The notes beneath the pieces were generated by a model. That model was given only the letters and a program-made list of their open reading frames with translations, searched no databases and had not been told where the DNA came from. The position numbers were made by a program, and so were the translations under genes. From Prosapia bicincta (taxonomy: Eukaryota; Arthropoda; Insecta; Hemiptera; Cercopidae), in assembly GCA_036971475.1 (NCBI GenBank), contig JBAIZL010000010.1, forward strand, positions 3,860,469 through 3,924,468: a stretch of DNA of 64,000 nucleotides, given 5' to 3'. Each line of letters begins with the position of its first letter. The first letter of the stretch is position 1. Below are positions 10,885 to 23,779 of the stretch, piece after piece.

Positions 10885-13800
10885 GTTCATCCTTACTCAT
10901 CCATTGACGTACGTCCTTACTCATCGATTGACGTACGTCCTTGATCATCCATTGACTTAAGTCCTTGCACATCAATTGACTTAGTCCTTACTCATCTATT
11001 GACATACGTCCTCACTACTCATTTATTGACGTACGTTCTTACTCATCCATTGACGTACGTCCTTACTCATCCATTGACGTACTTCCTTACTCATCCATTG
11101 ACGTATCTCCTTACAGATCCATTGACGTACATACTTACTCATCCATTGACGTACGTCCTTACTCATCCAATGACTTAAGTCCTTACTCATCCATTGACAT
11201 ACGTCCCTACTCATCCATTGACGTACGTCCTTACTCATCCATTGACGTACGTCCATGCTCATCAATTGACGTAGACCTTACTTATCCATTGACGTACTTC
11301 CATACTCATCCATTGACGCACGTCCTCACTACTTATTCATTGACGTACGTCCATGCTCATCAATTGACGTAGACCTTACTTATCCATTGACGTACTTCCA
11401 TACTCATCCATTGACGCACGTCCTCACTAATTATTCATTGACGTACGACCTTACTCATCCATTGACGTACGTCCTTACTCATCCATTGACGTACTTCCTT
11501 ACTCATCCATTGACGTATCTCCTTACGGATCCATTGACGTACATCCTTACTCATCCATTGACGTACGTCCTTACTCATCCAATGACTTAAGTCCTTACTC
11601 ATCCATTGACATACGCCCCTACTCATCCATTGACGTACGTCCTTACTCATCTATTGACGTACATCCTTACTCATCCATTGACGTACGTCCATGCTCATCA
11701 ATTGACGTAGACCTTACTTATTCATTGACGTACTTCCTTACTCATCCATTGATGTATCTCCTTACAGATCCGTTGACATACATCCTTAGTCATCCATTGA
11801 CGTACGTCCTTACTCATCCAATGACTTAAGTCCTTACCCATCCATTGAGGTACCTCCTTACTCATCCATTGACATACGTCCCTACTCATCCATTGACGTA
11901 CGTCCTTACTCATCCATTGACATACGTCCCTACTCATCCATTGGCGTACGTCCTTACTCATCCATTGACGTACGTCCTTACTCATCCATTGAGGTACCTC
12001 CTTACTCATCCATTGACATACGTCCCTACTCATCCATTGACGTACGTCCTTACTCATCCAATGACTTAAGTCCTTACTCATCCATTGACATACGTCCCTA
12101 CTCATCCATTGACGTACGTCCTTACTCATCCAATGACTTAAGTCCTTACTCATCCATTGACATACGTCCCTACTCATCCATTGATGTACGTCCTTACTCA
12201 TCTATTGACGTACATCCTTACTCATCCATTGACGTACGTCCATGCTCATCAATTGACGTAGACCTTACTTATCCATTGACGTACTTCCATACTCATCCAT
12301 TGACGCACGTTCTCACTACTTATTCATTGACGTACGACCTTACTCATCCATTGACGTACGTCCTTACTCATCCATTGACGTACTTCCTTACTCATCCATT
12401 GACGTATCTCCTTACAGATCCATTGACATACATCCTTACTCATCCATTGACGTACGTCCTTACTCATCCAATGACTTAAGTCCTTACTCATCCATTGAGG
12501 TACCTCCTTACTCATCCATTGACGTACGTCCTTACTCATCCATTGACATACGTCCCTACTCATCCATTGACGTACGTCCTTACTCATCCATTGACGTACG
12601 TCCTTACTCATCCATTGACGTACGTCCTTACTCATCCATTGACATACGTCCCTACTCATCCATTGACGTACGACCTTACTCATCCATTGACGTACGTCCT
12701 TACTCATCCATTGACGTACGTCCATGCTCATCAATTGACGTAGACCTTACTTATCCATTGACGTACTTCCATACTCATCCATTGACGCACGTCCTCACTA
12801 CTTATTCATTGACGTACGACCTTACTCATCCATTGACGTACTTCCTTACTCATCCATTGTCGTATCTCCTTACAGATCCATTGACATACATCCTTACTCA
12901 TCCATTGACGTACGTCCTTACTCATCCAATGACTTAAGTCCTTACTCATCCATTGAGGTACCTCCTTACTCATCCATTGACATACGTCCCTACTCATCCA
13001 TTGACGTACGTCCTTACCCATCCATTGACATACGTCCCTACTCATCCATTGACGTACGTCCTTACTCATCCATTGACGTACGTCCTTACTCATCCATTGA
13101 CGTACGTCCTTACTCATCCATTGACATACGTCCCTACTCATCCATTGACGTACGTCCTTACTCATCCATTGACGTACGTCCTTACTCATCCATTGACGTA
13201 GACCTTACTCATCCATTGACGTACTTCCATACTTATCCATTGACGCACATCCTCACTATTTATTCATTAACGTACGACCTTACTTATCCATTGACGTACG
13301 TCTTTACTCGTCTATTGCCGTACGTCCTTACTCGTCCATTGACTTACCTCCTTACTCATCCATTGACGTAGTATCTACTCATCCACTGACGTACGTCCTT
13401 ACTCATCCATTGACGTACGTCCTTACTCATCAATTGACCAACGGCCTTACTCATCCATTGACGCACGCCCTCACTCATCCATTGACGTACGTCCTTACTC
13501 GTCCATTGACTTACCTCCTTACTCATCCATTGACGTAGTATCTACTCATCCATTGACGTACGTCCTTACTCATCCATTGACGTACATCCTTACTCATCCA
13601 TTGACGTACGTCCTTACTCATCCAATGACTTAAGTCCTTACTCATCCATTGACATACGCCCCTACTCATCCATTGACGTACGTCCTTACTCATCTATTGA
13701 CGTACATCCTTACTCATCCATTGACGTACGTCCATGCTCATCAATTGACGTAGACCTTACTTATTCATTGACGTACTTCCTTACTCATCCATTGATGTAT

Positions 13801-16800
13801 CTCCTTACAGATCCGTTGACATACATCCTTAGTCATCCATTGACGTACGTCCTTACTCATCCAATGACTTAAGTCCTTACCCATCCATTGAGGTACCTCC
13901 TTACTCATCCATTGACATACGTCCCTACTCATCCATTGACGTACGTCCTTACTCATCCATTGACATACGTCCCTACTCATCCATTGGCGTACGTCCTTAC
14001 TCATCCATTGACGTACGTCCTTACTCATCCATTGAGGTACCTCCTTACTCATCCATTGACATACGTCCCTACTCATCCATTGACGTACGTCCTTACTCAT
14101 CCAATGACTTAAGTCCTTACTCATCCATTGACATACGTCCCTACTCATCCATTGACGTACGTCCTTACTCATCCAATGACTTAAGTCCTTACTCATCCAT
14201 TGACATACGTCCCTACTCATCCATTGACGTACGTCCTTACTCATCTATTGACGTACATCCTTACTCATCCATTGACGTACGTCCATGCTCATCAATTGAC
14301 GTAGACCTTACTTATCCATTGACGTACTTCCATACTCATCCATTGACGCACGTCCTCACTACTTATTCATTGACGTACGACCTTACTCATCCATTGACGT
14401 ACGTCCTTACTCATCCATTGACGTACTTCCTTACTCATCAATTGACGTACCTCCTTACAGATCCATTGACATACATCCTTACTCATCCATTGACGTACGT
14501 CCTTACTCATCCAATGACTTAAGTCCTTACTCATCCATTGAGGTACCTCCTTACTCATCCATTGACATACGTCCCTACTCATCCATTGACGTACGTCCTT
14601 ACTCATCCATTGACATACGTCCCTACTCATCCATTGACGTACGTCCTTACTCATCCATTGACGTACGTCCTTACTCATCCATTGACGTACGTCCTTACTC
14701 ATCCATTGACATACGTCCCTACTCATCCATTGACGTACGACCTTACTCATCCATTGACGTACGTCCTTACTCATCCATTGACGTACGTCCATGCTCATCA
14801 ATTGACGTAGACCTTACTTATCCATTGACGTACTTCCATACTCATCCATTGACGCACGTCCTCACTACTTATTCATTGACGTACGACCTTACTCATCCAT
14901 TGACGTACGTCCTTACTCATCCATTGACGTACTTCCTTACTCATCCATTGACGTATCTCCTTACAGATCCATTGACATACATCCTTACTCATCCATTGAC
15001 GTACGTCCTTACTCATCCAATGACTTAAGTCCTTACTCATCCATTGAGGTACCTCCTTACTCATCCATTGACATACGTCCCTACTCATCCATTGACGTAC
15101 GTCCTTACCCATCCATTGACATACGTCCCTACTCATCCATTGACGTACGTCCTTACTCATCCATTGACGTACGTCCTTACTCATCCATTGACGTACGTCC
15201 TTACTCATCCATTGACATACGTCCCTACTCATCCATTGACGTACGTCCTTACTCATCCATTGACGTACGTCCTTACTCATCCATTGACGTAGACCTTACT
15301 CATCCATTGACGTAATTCCATACTTATCCATTGACGCACATCCTCACTATTTATTCATTAACGTACGACCTTACTTATCCATTGACGTACGTCTTTACTC
15401 GTCTATTGCCGTACGTCCTTACTCGTCCATTGACTTACCTCCTTACTCATCCATTGACGTAGTATCTACTCATCCATTGACGTACGTCCTTACTCATCCA
15501 TTGACGTACGTCCTTACTCATCAATTGACCAACGGCCTTACTCATCCATTGACGCACGCCCTCACTCATCCATTGACGTACGTCCTTACTCATCCAATGA
15601 GGTACGTTCTTCTCATCCATTGATGTACGTCGTAACTTATCCATTAACGTACGCCCTTACTCATCCATTGACGTGCATCCTTAATCATCTATTGACGTAC
15701 ATCCTTACTCATCCATTGACGTACGTCCTTACTCATCCATTGACATACATCCTTCTCATCTATTGGCGTACGTCCTTAGTCATCCATTGACGTACGTCCT
15801 TGCTCATCTATTGACGTACGTAGTTACTCATCAATTGACGTAGTCCTTACTCATCCATTGACGTACATCCTTACTCGTCCATTTACGCACGTCCTCACTA
15901 CTTATTCATTGAAGTACGTCCTTACTCATCCACTGACGTACTTCCTTACTCATCCGTTGACGTATGTCCTTACTCATCCACTAACGTACGTCCTTATTCA
16001 GCCATTGACGTACGTCCTTACTCCATTGACGTACGTCCTAACTCATCCATTGACGTACGTCCTTACTCATCCATTGACGTACTTCCTTACTCATCCGTTG
16101 ACGTAGTCCCTACTCTTCCATTGACATACGTGTATACTCATCCATTGACGTACGTCCTTACTCATCCATTAACGTACGTCCTTACTCATCCATTGACGTA
16201 CTTCCTTACTCATCTATTGACGTACGTCTTTAGTCATTATATGACTTACGTCGTTACTCATCCATTGAGGTACCTCCTTACTCATCCATTGACGTACGTC
16301 CCTACGCATCCATTCACATACGTCCTTACACATCCACTGACGTACGTCCTTACTCATCTATTGACGTACGTCCTTACTTATCCATTGACGTACCTCCCTA
16401 CACATCCATTGACGTAGTACCTACTTATCCATTGACGTACGTACTTACTCATCCATTGACGTACGTCCTTACTCATCAATTGTCCTAAGTCCTTACCCAT
16501 CCATTGACTTATGTTCTTACTCATCCATCGACGTAAGTCCAAACTCATCTATTGTAGTACATCTTTACTCACCCATTGACGTATGTCCTTAATCATCCAT
16601 TGACGTACGTCCTTACTCATTCATTGACGTACGTTTTTATTCATCCATTGACGTACGTTCTTACTCATCCATTGACGTACGTCCTTACTCATCCATTGAC
16701 GTATCTCTTTACAGATCCATTGACGTACATACTTACTCATCCATTGACGTACGTCTTTAGTCATTAAATGACTTACGTCGTTACTCATCCATTGAGGTAC

Positions 16801-17460
16801 CCCCTTACTCATCCATTGACGTATCTCTCTACAGATCCATTGACGTACATACTTACTCATCTATTGACGTACGTCTTTAGTCATTAAATGACTTACGTCG
16901 TTACTCATCCATTGAGGTACCCCCTTACTCATCCATTGACGTAGTCCCTACGCATCCATTCACATACGTCTTTACACATCCATTGACGTACGTCCTTACT
17001 CATCTATTGACGTACGTCCTTACTCATCCATTGACGTACCTCCTTACTCATCCATTGACGTACGTACTTACTAATCCATTGACGTACGTCCTTACTCATC
17101 AATTGACCTAAGTTCTTACCCATCCATTGACTTATGTTCTTACTCATCCATCGACGTAAGTCCAAACTCATCCATTGTAGTACATCTTTACTCATCCATT
17201 GACGTACGTCCCTAGTCATCCATTGGCGTACGTCCTTACTCCTCAATTGACCTACGTCCTTACTCATCCATTGACTTATGTCCTTACTCATCCATTGACG
17301 TACGTCGAAACTCATCCATTGTAGTACGTCTTTACTCATCCATTGACGTACTTACTTACTCATCCATTTACGTACCTCCTTACACATCCATTAATGTACG
17401 CCTTACTCATTCATTGACATACGTCCTTACTCATCCATTGACGTACGTCCTTCATAGTTG
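10885..17460. repeat. 24-bp satellite (6.6 kb) with higher-order structure
   Basis: About 270 copies of a 24-bp unit, consensus ccttactcatccattgacgt followed by acgt. Each standard unit contains the perfect palindrome GACGTACGTC and two CpG sites in an AT-rich setting. Because 24 is eight codons, long ORFs appear on both strands; I do not annotate them as genes. A block of about 2.04 kb is duplicated: 11722-12201 and 13765-14244 are nearly identical at an offset of 2043 bp, and a rare variant at 13261 recurs at 15352 (2091 bp). Copies beyond about 15.6 kb are more diverged. Confidence 0.95.
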
Positions 17461-17519
17461 ATCTTGCGAAGGTGCATTGTCTAACAGTTATTGATTTTAA
17501 TTTTTTTTTTAAGTACGTA

Positions 17520-17580
17520 AAATAGTCATAGGCTCGAATTTAACGGAACCTCGGGACTCGAATTTTCGAGACTCTACCGT
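17520..17580. mobile_element. Tigger/pogo-like terminal inverted repeat remnant
   Basis: The sequence ctcgaattttcgagactctaccgta resembles the right-hand end of a Tigger-type element and is close to the end at 18893. No matching left end is visible, so it is probably a solo or decayed end. Confidence 0.4.
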
Positions 17581-18387
17581 AGTTTAAAGAAAAGGAGAAA
17601 GTACCAGATACACAGGTAGATCACCTACACATAGTATGACTAATTACAGTCAAAATAAACAATCCATTGGATTAATGCTGGAGAAGCTGAAGACCCTGTA
17701 GTTTAGAGAAAGCTTAAGGAAAGTAAATTATACAGGTTCACGACTTTTTATCTATAAGAAATTACATGAGACATATGGTTATCTATATGTTTTCCCATAC
17801 ACCAGTTTTTCTTGTTTAATCCTATGCATTTGTTTGTATTTATTTGATTTTCTCATTGTTTCATTTTGAAGTAATTTTCTTTTACTTTCTTCTTCTTTTT
17901 AATATGTACTAATACTAATATAAACTATTTTCAAATACTTCCTTTTATGCTTTTGTTGTTGCTCCTTGATGCAAGATGGTGTTATTCTGATGTAGGATTT
18001 CTTCTTCAATAAAATTCTGCTCTAGCTTTAATAGTTTAAGCTGTTGAGTGATTTTGTCTTATAGATCCAAAATATCTATATTTGTTCTTTGATTTCTATG
18101 TAAGCAACCAGTGGCTAGATTAGCTAAGGACCAGTTAAGACATAAAACAGTTTGTTACTGCTGGTAAGATGTGAAAAGAACAAAGTTAGTTATAACTTTA
18201 CCCTTGTCCAAAAGGTTAAATTTCGTTCATAGCATTGTAGAAGTTTGTAGATAATGGATAAGCTGAAGCTTACAGGCGGTCGTAAAAACGACCCGATGTA
18301 CCTTGAGAAGTCACTGAAATTGCTAACAAAAAATGTTTACACTTGTTCGTATTAACTTGGCGAAAAACCACTACTTACTGATTTATT

Positions 18388-18436
18388 CAGCAGACGCGTT
18401 TCGCGATAAGTCAATGCGATAAGTTAATCAATGCTG
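18388..18436 (-). ncRNA. Degenerate hammerhead-like segment (left arm)
   Basis: On the minus strand, CAGCA and TGCTG form a perfect 5-bp stem I, and GAA-ACGCGT-C gives the same six-base palindromic stem III as the clear ribozymes. The core is TTGATTA, and stem II appears disrupted by a small local duplication. Probably inactive. Confidence 0.4.
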
Positions 18437-18492
18437 TGAATTACTGACAAGACTGTTGCTCAGGTGTGTTGTGTTGGTGTCGCAGTAATTCA

Positions 18493-18536
18493 CAGCATTG
18501 ATTAATGCGCTGATCTAGCACGAAACGTGTTTGCTG
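18493..18536 (+). ncRNA. Degenerate hammerhead-like segment (right arm)
   Basis: Stem I CAGCA/TGCTG is perfect and GAA-ACGTGT-T fits stem III plus the cleavage position. The core is TTGATTA and stem II is reduced to about three pairs. Probably inactive. Confidence 0.4.
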
Positions 18537-18656
18537 AATAAATCAAAAAAGTAGTGGTTTTTTTGCGTAAGTTCATACGAACAAGTGTAATCTCTATAAA
18601 AACCTCAAGATGTACAACACAAAAACTGGAACAAATGTCTGGTATTTTTAAGTTTC

Positions 18657-18803
18657 ATGGTATGGAAAGGAAATGAGTTTGTCTTCCAAGAAATGTTCAT
18701 ATCAATACGGTATTCAAAGGAAATAAGCCGGGGTTCCAAGAAATGTTTATATCAATATGGTATCCAAAGGAAATGAGTCAGGGTCCAAGAAATGTTCAAA
18801 TAA
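18657..18803. repeat. 50-bp tandem repeat, three copies
   Basis: The phrase ggtat..aaaggaaat starts at 18659, 18709 and 18759, each followed by ttccaagaaatgttcat or a close variant. Confidence 0.85.
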
Positions 18804-18824
18804 AATTTCATATACTTATTCCAG

Positions 18825-18893
18825 ATAATCCGAGTTTTTGGTAATCCAGGTGACCTGGGTTCCATTTACCTCAAATTATCGAGACTCTGCTGT
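18825..18893. mobile_element. Tigger/pogo-like right terminal repeat
   Basis: The reverse complement begins cagcagagtctcgataattt, typical of Tigger ends (cag..g..tctcg..aattcgag), and is followed by TA outside the end. No partner end was identified. Its relation to the transposase remnant at 19900-21258 is unclear, because that gene lies outside this end. Confidence 0.5.
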
Positions 18894-19899
18894 ATATTGT
18901 TTCCAGTTATCTCTATCTTTTCTAATGATTGGGTAAAAGTAGCAAAATACACACACACAAAATTATTAATAATCTTTCCTTGATTTAGATTTTATCTAGG
19001 ACAGATATATCAGTGCATATCTAGCCCATTCCTCTAACAGCTTTTTTGCCAGCACCACATTTATAAAACATCAGTTTGTTGTTGTTGTTGTTTTCCAAGA
19101 TACTTTATTGTACAGACAAATTTTGAAGAGAAGTGATTTTACAAACATAAACTCTGTGTTTTGTTGTGATTTCTCATCCTTTTCATATCTTGTTTAGATT
19201 AGTCATTGCATTTTATGAATTACATTTTATCATATTTCTTTTTCTCAATTTGCGTTACCGCTTATCAAATATTATCAAATAAAATGTTGGGAAATTCAAG
19301 AATTTAAATTGTATCTAACAGATTTTCTACTGGAAGAATATTGCTTCTACCAATAATCCTTAGTTTTGGTTTTGTTAAGATGATATCTAAGCCAAACGTT
19401 TTCAACTTCTATGGCTATGTGCTCTATCTTTCTTAGTGTATTATTTTTTCTAGTATGGTTTTGTTTCTCATGTACCATAGATTAGTTAGTTTTTTGCCTC
19501 AAGTCATTATTCATCATTTACAATTCTCTAGTACTCATGGCATTTTCTACTCTCCATAAGTATTGGAAAGTTTTGGATACAATTTTCCTGTATACCCTTT
19601 TTTCACAACAAAAATAATGTGATTATCCTATCCTACTGCAGGAGTCTTCTTGTTCTCATATAATTTTCTTATTGAGTTTATAAGTGACACAATACATCTA
19701 TTTCTTTGAGGATCAACTACAGATGTTGAAAGCACACTGAGTCATATTTTTTGTAGTTAATGAAATATACTAATAGGAGTGTATTTCATCTGGGTTTCTC
19801 CAGAAAAAATAATGAACTATATGATGATAAAGATTGTATCACTTGCCCAACTCATTTTCACAAATTCAGGTGGTATTTATTGTAGGTTTCTAGAGAAAA

Positions 19900-21258
19900 A
19901 TATTACTTTAGCAATTATCTATGTATTGTTGGTTAGTCAAATCTAGTAATATTTCTAATGCTTCTGTGTTCTTTGATCTTTGTTTATTCCGACAAATTGA
20001 CACTTTTTCCACTTCTGCTCCAATATCTTGAACAGAAAGTTCTCCACACACGTCTACTTGTTCATCTATATTAACGTACTCTTCAAAGTTGACGTCTGTA
20101 TTTAAAAATGAAAGGTGCAGGAGAAACATCTTTATTTAAAAGCTCACTTGCATGTAGGTCAGATTTCTTAACAAATCCAGCTTTTTCCAAACAATTTGGT
20201 ATTGTTATTTCAGTAACTTTGAACCATGCATTATCGCACATTCTTGCTGCTTGAAAATCAATTTTTAAATTTTTGTTGGTGTTCTCCAACGAACCTGTCA
20301 AGAATCTTTGTACAATATGTCCGAGGTAAAAATGCTTAAAATGTTTTATAATGCCTTGATCCATTGACTGTACAACTGAAGTAGTGTTCGGGAAAAAAAA
20401 CGTAACATTGTTCATAACTGGGGTTATGTGGAGTACAGTTGTCAACAAACAGGATGATTGCTCTGTTCTGTTTATGGAAGGTTTGGTCGAGTGTTAACAG
20501 CCACTCTTCTTTTTTATTTGCTATGTACTAGATCGGTTTGGACTTAGTGTTTTTAAAACATCTATGATTAGCTGGTTTACATATCATCAGTAGAGATAAC
20601 TTTACAGTGTCATCCATGTTGGTCCCAACCATGTTTTCCCCTACTACAGCGATCGCCCACAAAAGTTGTTGTTTTGTCTGAGGTACACTTAAAAAACAAA
20701 CCTGTTTCGTCCTCGTTAAAAATGTCTTTTGTTGAGGTTTCTTAATATGTGTCTTCATTAATATGTAAAACATGATATTTCCAATTATTTGAAACTTCTT
20801 AATTTACGCTTCTTAAAGTACAAACTTTCACCACAAGCAGCCTTAAAGCTGATGGTGTTTATTTCCTTAAAACCATCCATCAAACCAGTACTAACTTTAA
20901 ACCCACTTTTTCCCAAACTTTAAGTGAAATCTCCCTTTGTTTTAAAAAGGGAGCCAGTTAATGGAATTTTTTGTCCCTAACTTGTTTAAAATACTTTAGC
21001 ATACATTTATCTACTTCATGGTTCTCTGGTGCTGTTGCGGTTTCTTCCGTTTCCACTCAAAGCACTGTTTAATATTTTTTTCTTAGTTTTTCAAAAATGT
21101 AGATGCTGTAGTGGGTGCTATCCTGTACACTATCAATGTCACATGTCTTCTTAAGATAATTTTCCTTCTCACGAATAACAGTGACTTTTTCAACGGCAAG
21201 TCTTGTTATTGTCTCAAGATGTCTGAAAACAACTACTGACACACCTTAGTTTGTTCCA
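19900..21258 (-). pseudogene. Tigger/jerky-like transposase, broken by stops and frameshifts
   Basis: The fragments follow the order of a pogo/Tigger DDE transposase on the minus strand. An N-terminal helix-turn-helix region (about 21258-21100) comes first. Then come a CENP-B-type segment ending FKEINTISFKAACGES (about 20830) and a DDE-domain piece TNMDDTVKLSLLMICKPANHRCFKN (20528-20773). Next is the conserved block VTFFFPNTTSVVQSMDQGII (20083-20448), equivalent to the PPN.TS..QPMDQG motif. An acidic C-terminus follows (19908-20129). Several frameshifts and stops make it non-functional. It is distinct from the Tigger at 23780-26200. Confidence 0.8.
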
Positions 21259-23450
21259 TTACAAATAAATAAATTAACTTTATAGCAGTCACATATTGAC
21301 TTGAAGACAATGGCTTCCTACACCTAGTTTAAAATTTGTGATTTTCACAGATTTTGTTTAATATAGTTTTTATAATAAATAAGAAAACCTCGTTGAAATT
21401 TTGTCACAGTTACTTGAATGCTACCGGATCATATCCTGCAGCAGGGACCAAAAATAGTTTGTACCCTTTTAAATTTTGAAACGAAACTACAAATTCTAAC
21501 TGATTTTAACCCTTTGAATCTCCAGGCAATAATGTGTCATCTATATCATTTTGTCACATTCATTATCCATACCTGAATCTATTAGGTCTATTCTATTTTG
21601 GTGGTTATTTTGAAAAATGAAAATAACCAAACACTTATGGTTTATTTTAAAAGTGCAAAAAACAATCAACTGCTTACAAATCATGGAACAAAGATTTAGG
21701 TGTTTGATACTAGCCATGCACATAACTAGTGACTCAAAACTTCACAGTTTTAGTTTCATTATCTAAATATCGACAATCTTTAGTATTTATTAATTATTTA
21801 TAGGTGGATGCATTTTTATTTATAAGTAAGTATACATAGTTTTCAAGTAATAATTTTTCAAAAATAAATTTTTCGCATTTGTTGCCTAGTGTACAATAAA
21901 TTATATTTGTAAACTTGTATTTAGAACAATAGTAAAACTGACACAGACTGATATCCAAAGTGACACCAAATATTTCTAAAGTTTGATTGTATGACAAATT
22001 CATACACATAAGTGTTAAATATTGAGATATAATTTTGTATACTTTTAAAAGTTTAATATTAATTTTATCACAATAGTATTAGTATAATAAACATTGTTTT
22101 GCCGCCAAGATCCAGTAGCACAGCCACAAGTCTATTCGAGAGGACTGGGTGTTAATTTTACCTCCAAGACAAAATTTTGTAAATTAAATATCATTTTACA
22201 CCTTTGTAACACTTACAATTAAACGCAAATTAACAAAATAAGTGAATTAAATTTATTCATTTTTTAAACAAATTACAAATCTAAAGAGTACTCAATGCAC
22301 ATTAAATTTAAGTATATGTACAGCATGGTGCTTATTTGGGAAATTAGGTCAAAAGCATGCAAAAAAATAACAAAGCCTCAAAAGCAAACTTTAAATTTTC
22401 ATTCTCATAAACTACAATTATACCCAGAAATACTGAATCACCAATACTTCTTTGAAAATTATTAAAAACGTCTTGCTCTGTTACAGAAATTTTCCACTAA
22501 TATAAACCATTGCTAATCCATGTAAGTGCTTAAAGTAAGTTTTATTTCTTAAATATGTGTGATCACCAAACTAAATGACGTTATTGAAGTTTTTATGGAC
22601 ACTGAATAACCATATTTATTAACAGTTCTCAATTTATTAACCTCATTTTATATAAAAATTATCTTCTAGTTACAATGATTCAATTTTCTTATGAAAGTTT
22701 CAAATTTTAATGGAATTTGGAACAACATTGGCTAATTTAAAATAACTTTTCTGGCTAATAAAATACTTTAAAAACTATAATTCTTCTGGAGAGGATTTTT
22801 CAAAATTTTAACTCCCAAATCCACTTGCTGTGTTTCAGACCAGATCAAACTCTCAAGTAGCAATACCTCTTTAAATAAGAGCTTATAAAATAATTAATTA
22901 CTTATAAAAAGTAACAGTAAGAAATTAGCCAGTCTGTACGTAATTTGTTACTCAAAGGAACATATAAGTCTCTGATATTTATTTATTTTTTTAAATTTAT
23001 TTATTTTTTTTTTTGAGGTCTCTAGGCACAAAGCTGTGGTATAGTCAATGGAATTTGAGTGCTACTATACTATTGTCAGAGCTATATTAAAGCATAATTG
23101 AGGACTTAGGTACTTTTAAGCCCTCATGCCAAAAAATTATAAATCCTGTAGATCATATAACGGTAGAATTAAACAGTCTTGGAAAAAATAACAGTAGAAT
23201 TAAACCGTGGTTATAACAGGCTAAATTCATTTTGTGGGTTGATAGCTTTCTAAGTGATTGTTGATTATATAAACGTTATATCAGCTACTAGCTTACTTTG
23301 GAATAGTGAATTAAATTCCCAAATGTAACCAACTATATAGTACGGACTACATAACCGTGCACTTGACTTTGAGAGATCACACGAGATTGTTCTTCTACTA
23401 CCGGTTTTTAAAACACCTTACATTTTTAAAATATTCTATACATCAACAGC
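21259..23450. other. AT-rich stretch, no gene recognised
   Basis: Short ORFs only. A more GC-rich patch at about 22100-22170 (cagtagcacagccacaagtct) has a vague tRNA-SINE look but no convincing A and B boxes. The last part (from about 23355) is paralogous to about 32200-32300. Confidence 0.4.
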
Positions 23451-23539
23451 TTTCCCACCAGGCGCGGATCCAGAGATTATTTTTAGGGGGGGGGGGCGAT
23501 TGTGCCCTCAACTTACATGTTTTTTGTCTGTAAATATAT

Positions 23540-23721
23540 ATTTTTAGGTTAGTTTTGGTTGAAATCATATTCTCTCATATTTCTTTTTGTGTTTTCTCTT
23601 CGATTGACAAAGACCACTGTGTGGTTGAAATATATCATTGTTTAAGTGCTTTATGTGTTTCTATTTCAAGACTACATAGTGGACTCTTACCAAGGTAAGT
23701 CTGTCAGTCTCCTAGTCCAAA

Positions 23722-23727
<6 letters not shown>
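23540..23727 (+). mobile_element. PLE-A terminal repeat, plus orientation
   Basis: Shares the signature of the sequence after the PLE at 41096-43512: ctctcatatttctttttgtg, the gaccactgtgtggttgaaat hairpin, gtggactcttaccaaggtaa and gtcagtctcctagtccaaaa, running straight into an (AT)n tract. It lies inside the hAT element. The hairpin followed by GAAA and TATATC looks like a decayed hammerhead whose core reads TTGACAA. Confidence 0.75.
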
Positions 23728-23776
<49 letters not shown>

Positions 23777-23779
23777 GTA

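Larger units (their letters stand above)
18340..18598. repeat. Long inverted repeat (two 110-bp arms) resembling a PLE terminal-repeat pair
   Basis: The left arm (about 18340-18450) starts acacttgttcgtat and ends at aattactg. The right arm (about 18485-18598) is its reverse complement, ending atacgaacaagtgt, with about 35 bp between them. The layout matches the hammerhead-bearing inverted pairs at 26955 and 33105. Each arm holds a hammerhead-like segment pointing outward from the centre. Confidence 0.75.

Noticed and set aside
11023..17339. Many ORFs on both strands (LTHPLTYV and QWMSKDVR repeats)
   Set aside because: They are opposite-strand translations of the same 24-bp satellite and are by-products of its eight-codon period.
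10885..17460. CRISPR-like array
   Set aside because: Units are contiguous without unique spacers, and the DNA is clearly eukaryotic.
22100..22170. tRNA or SINE (cagtagcacagccacaagtc)
   Set aside because: No convincing B box or tRNA fold.
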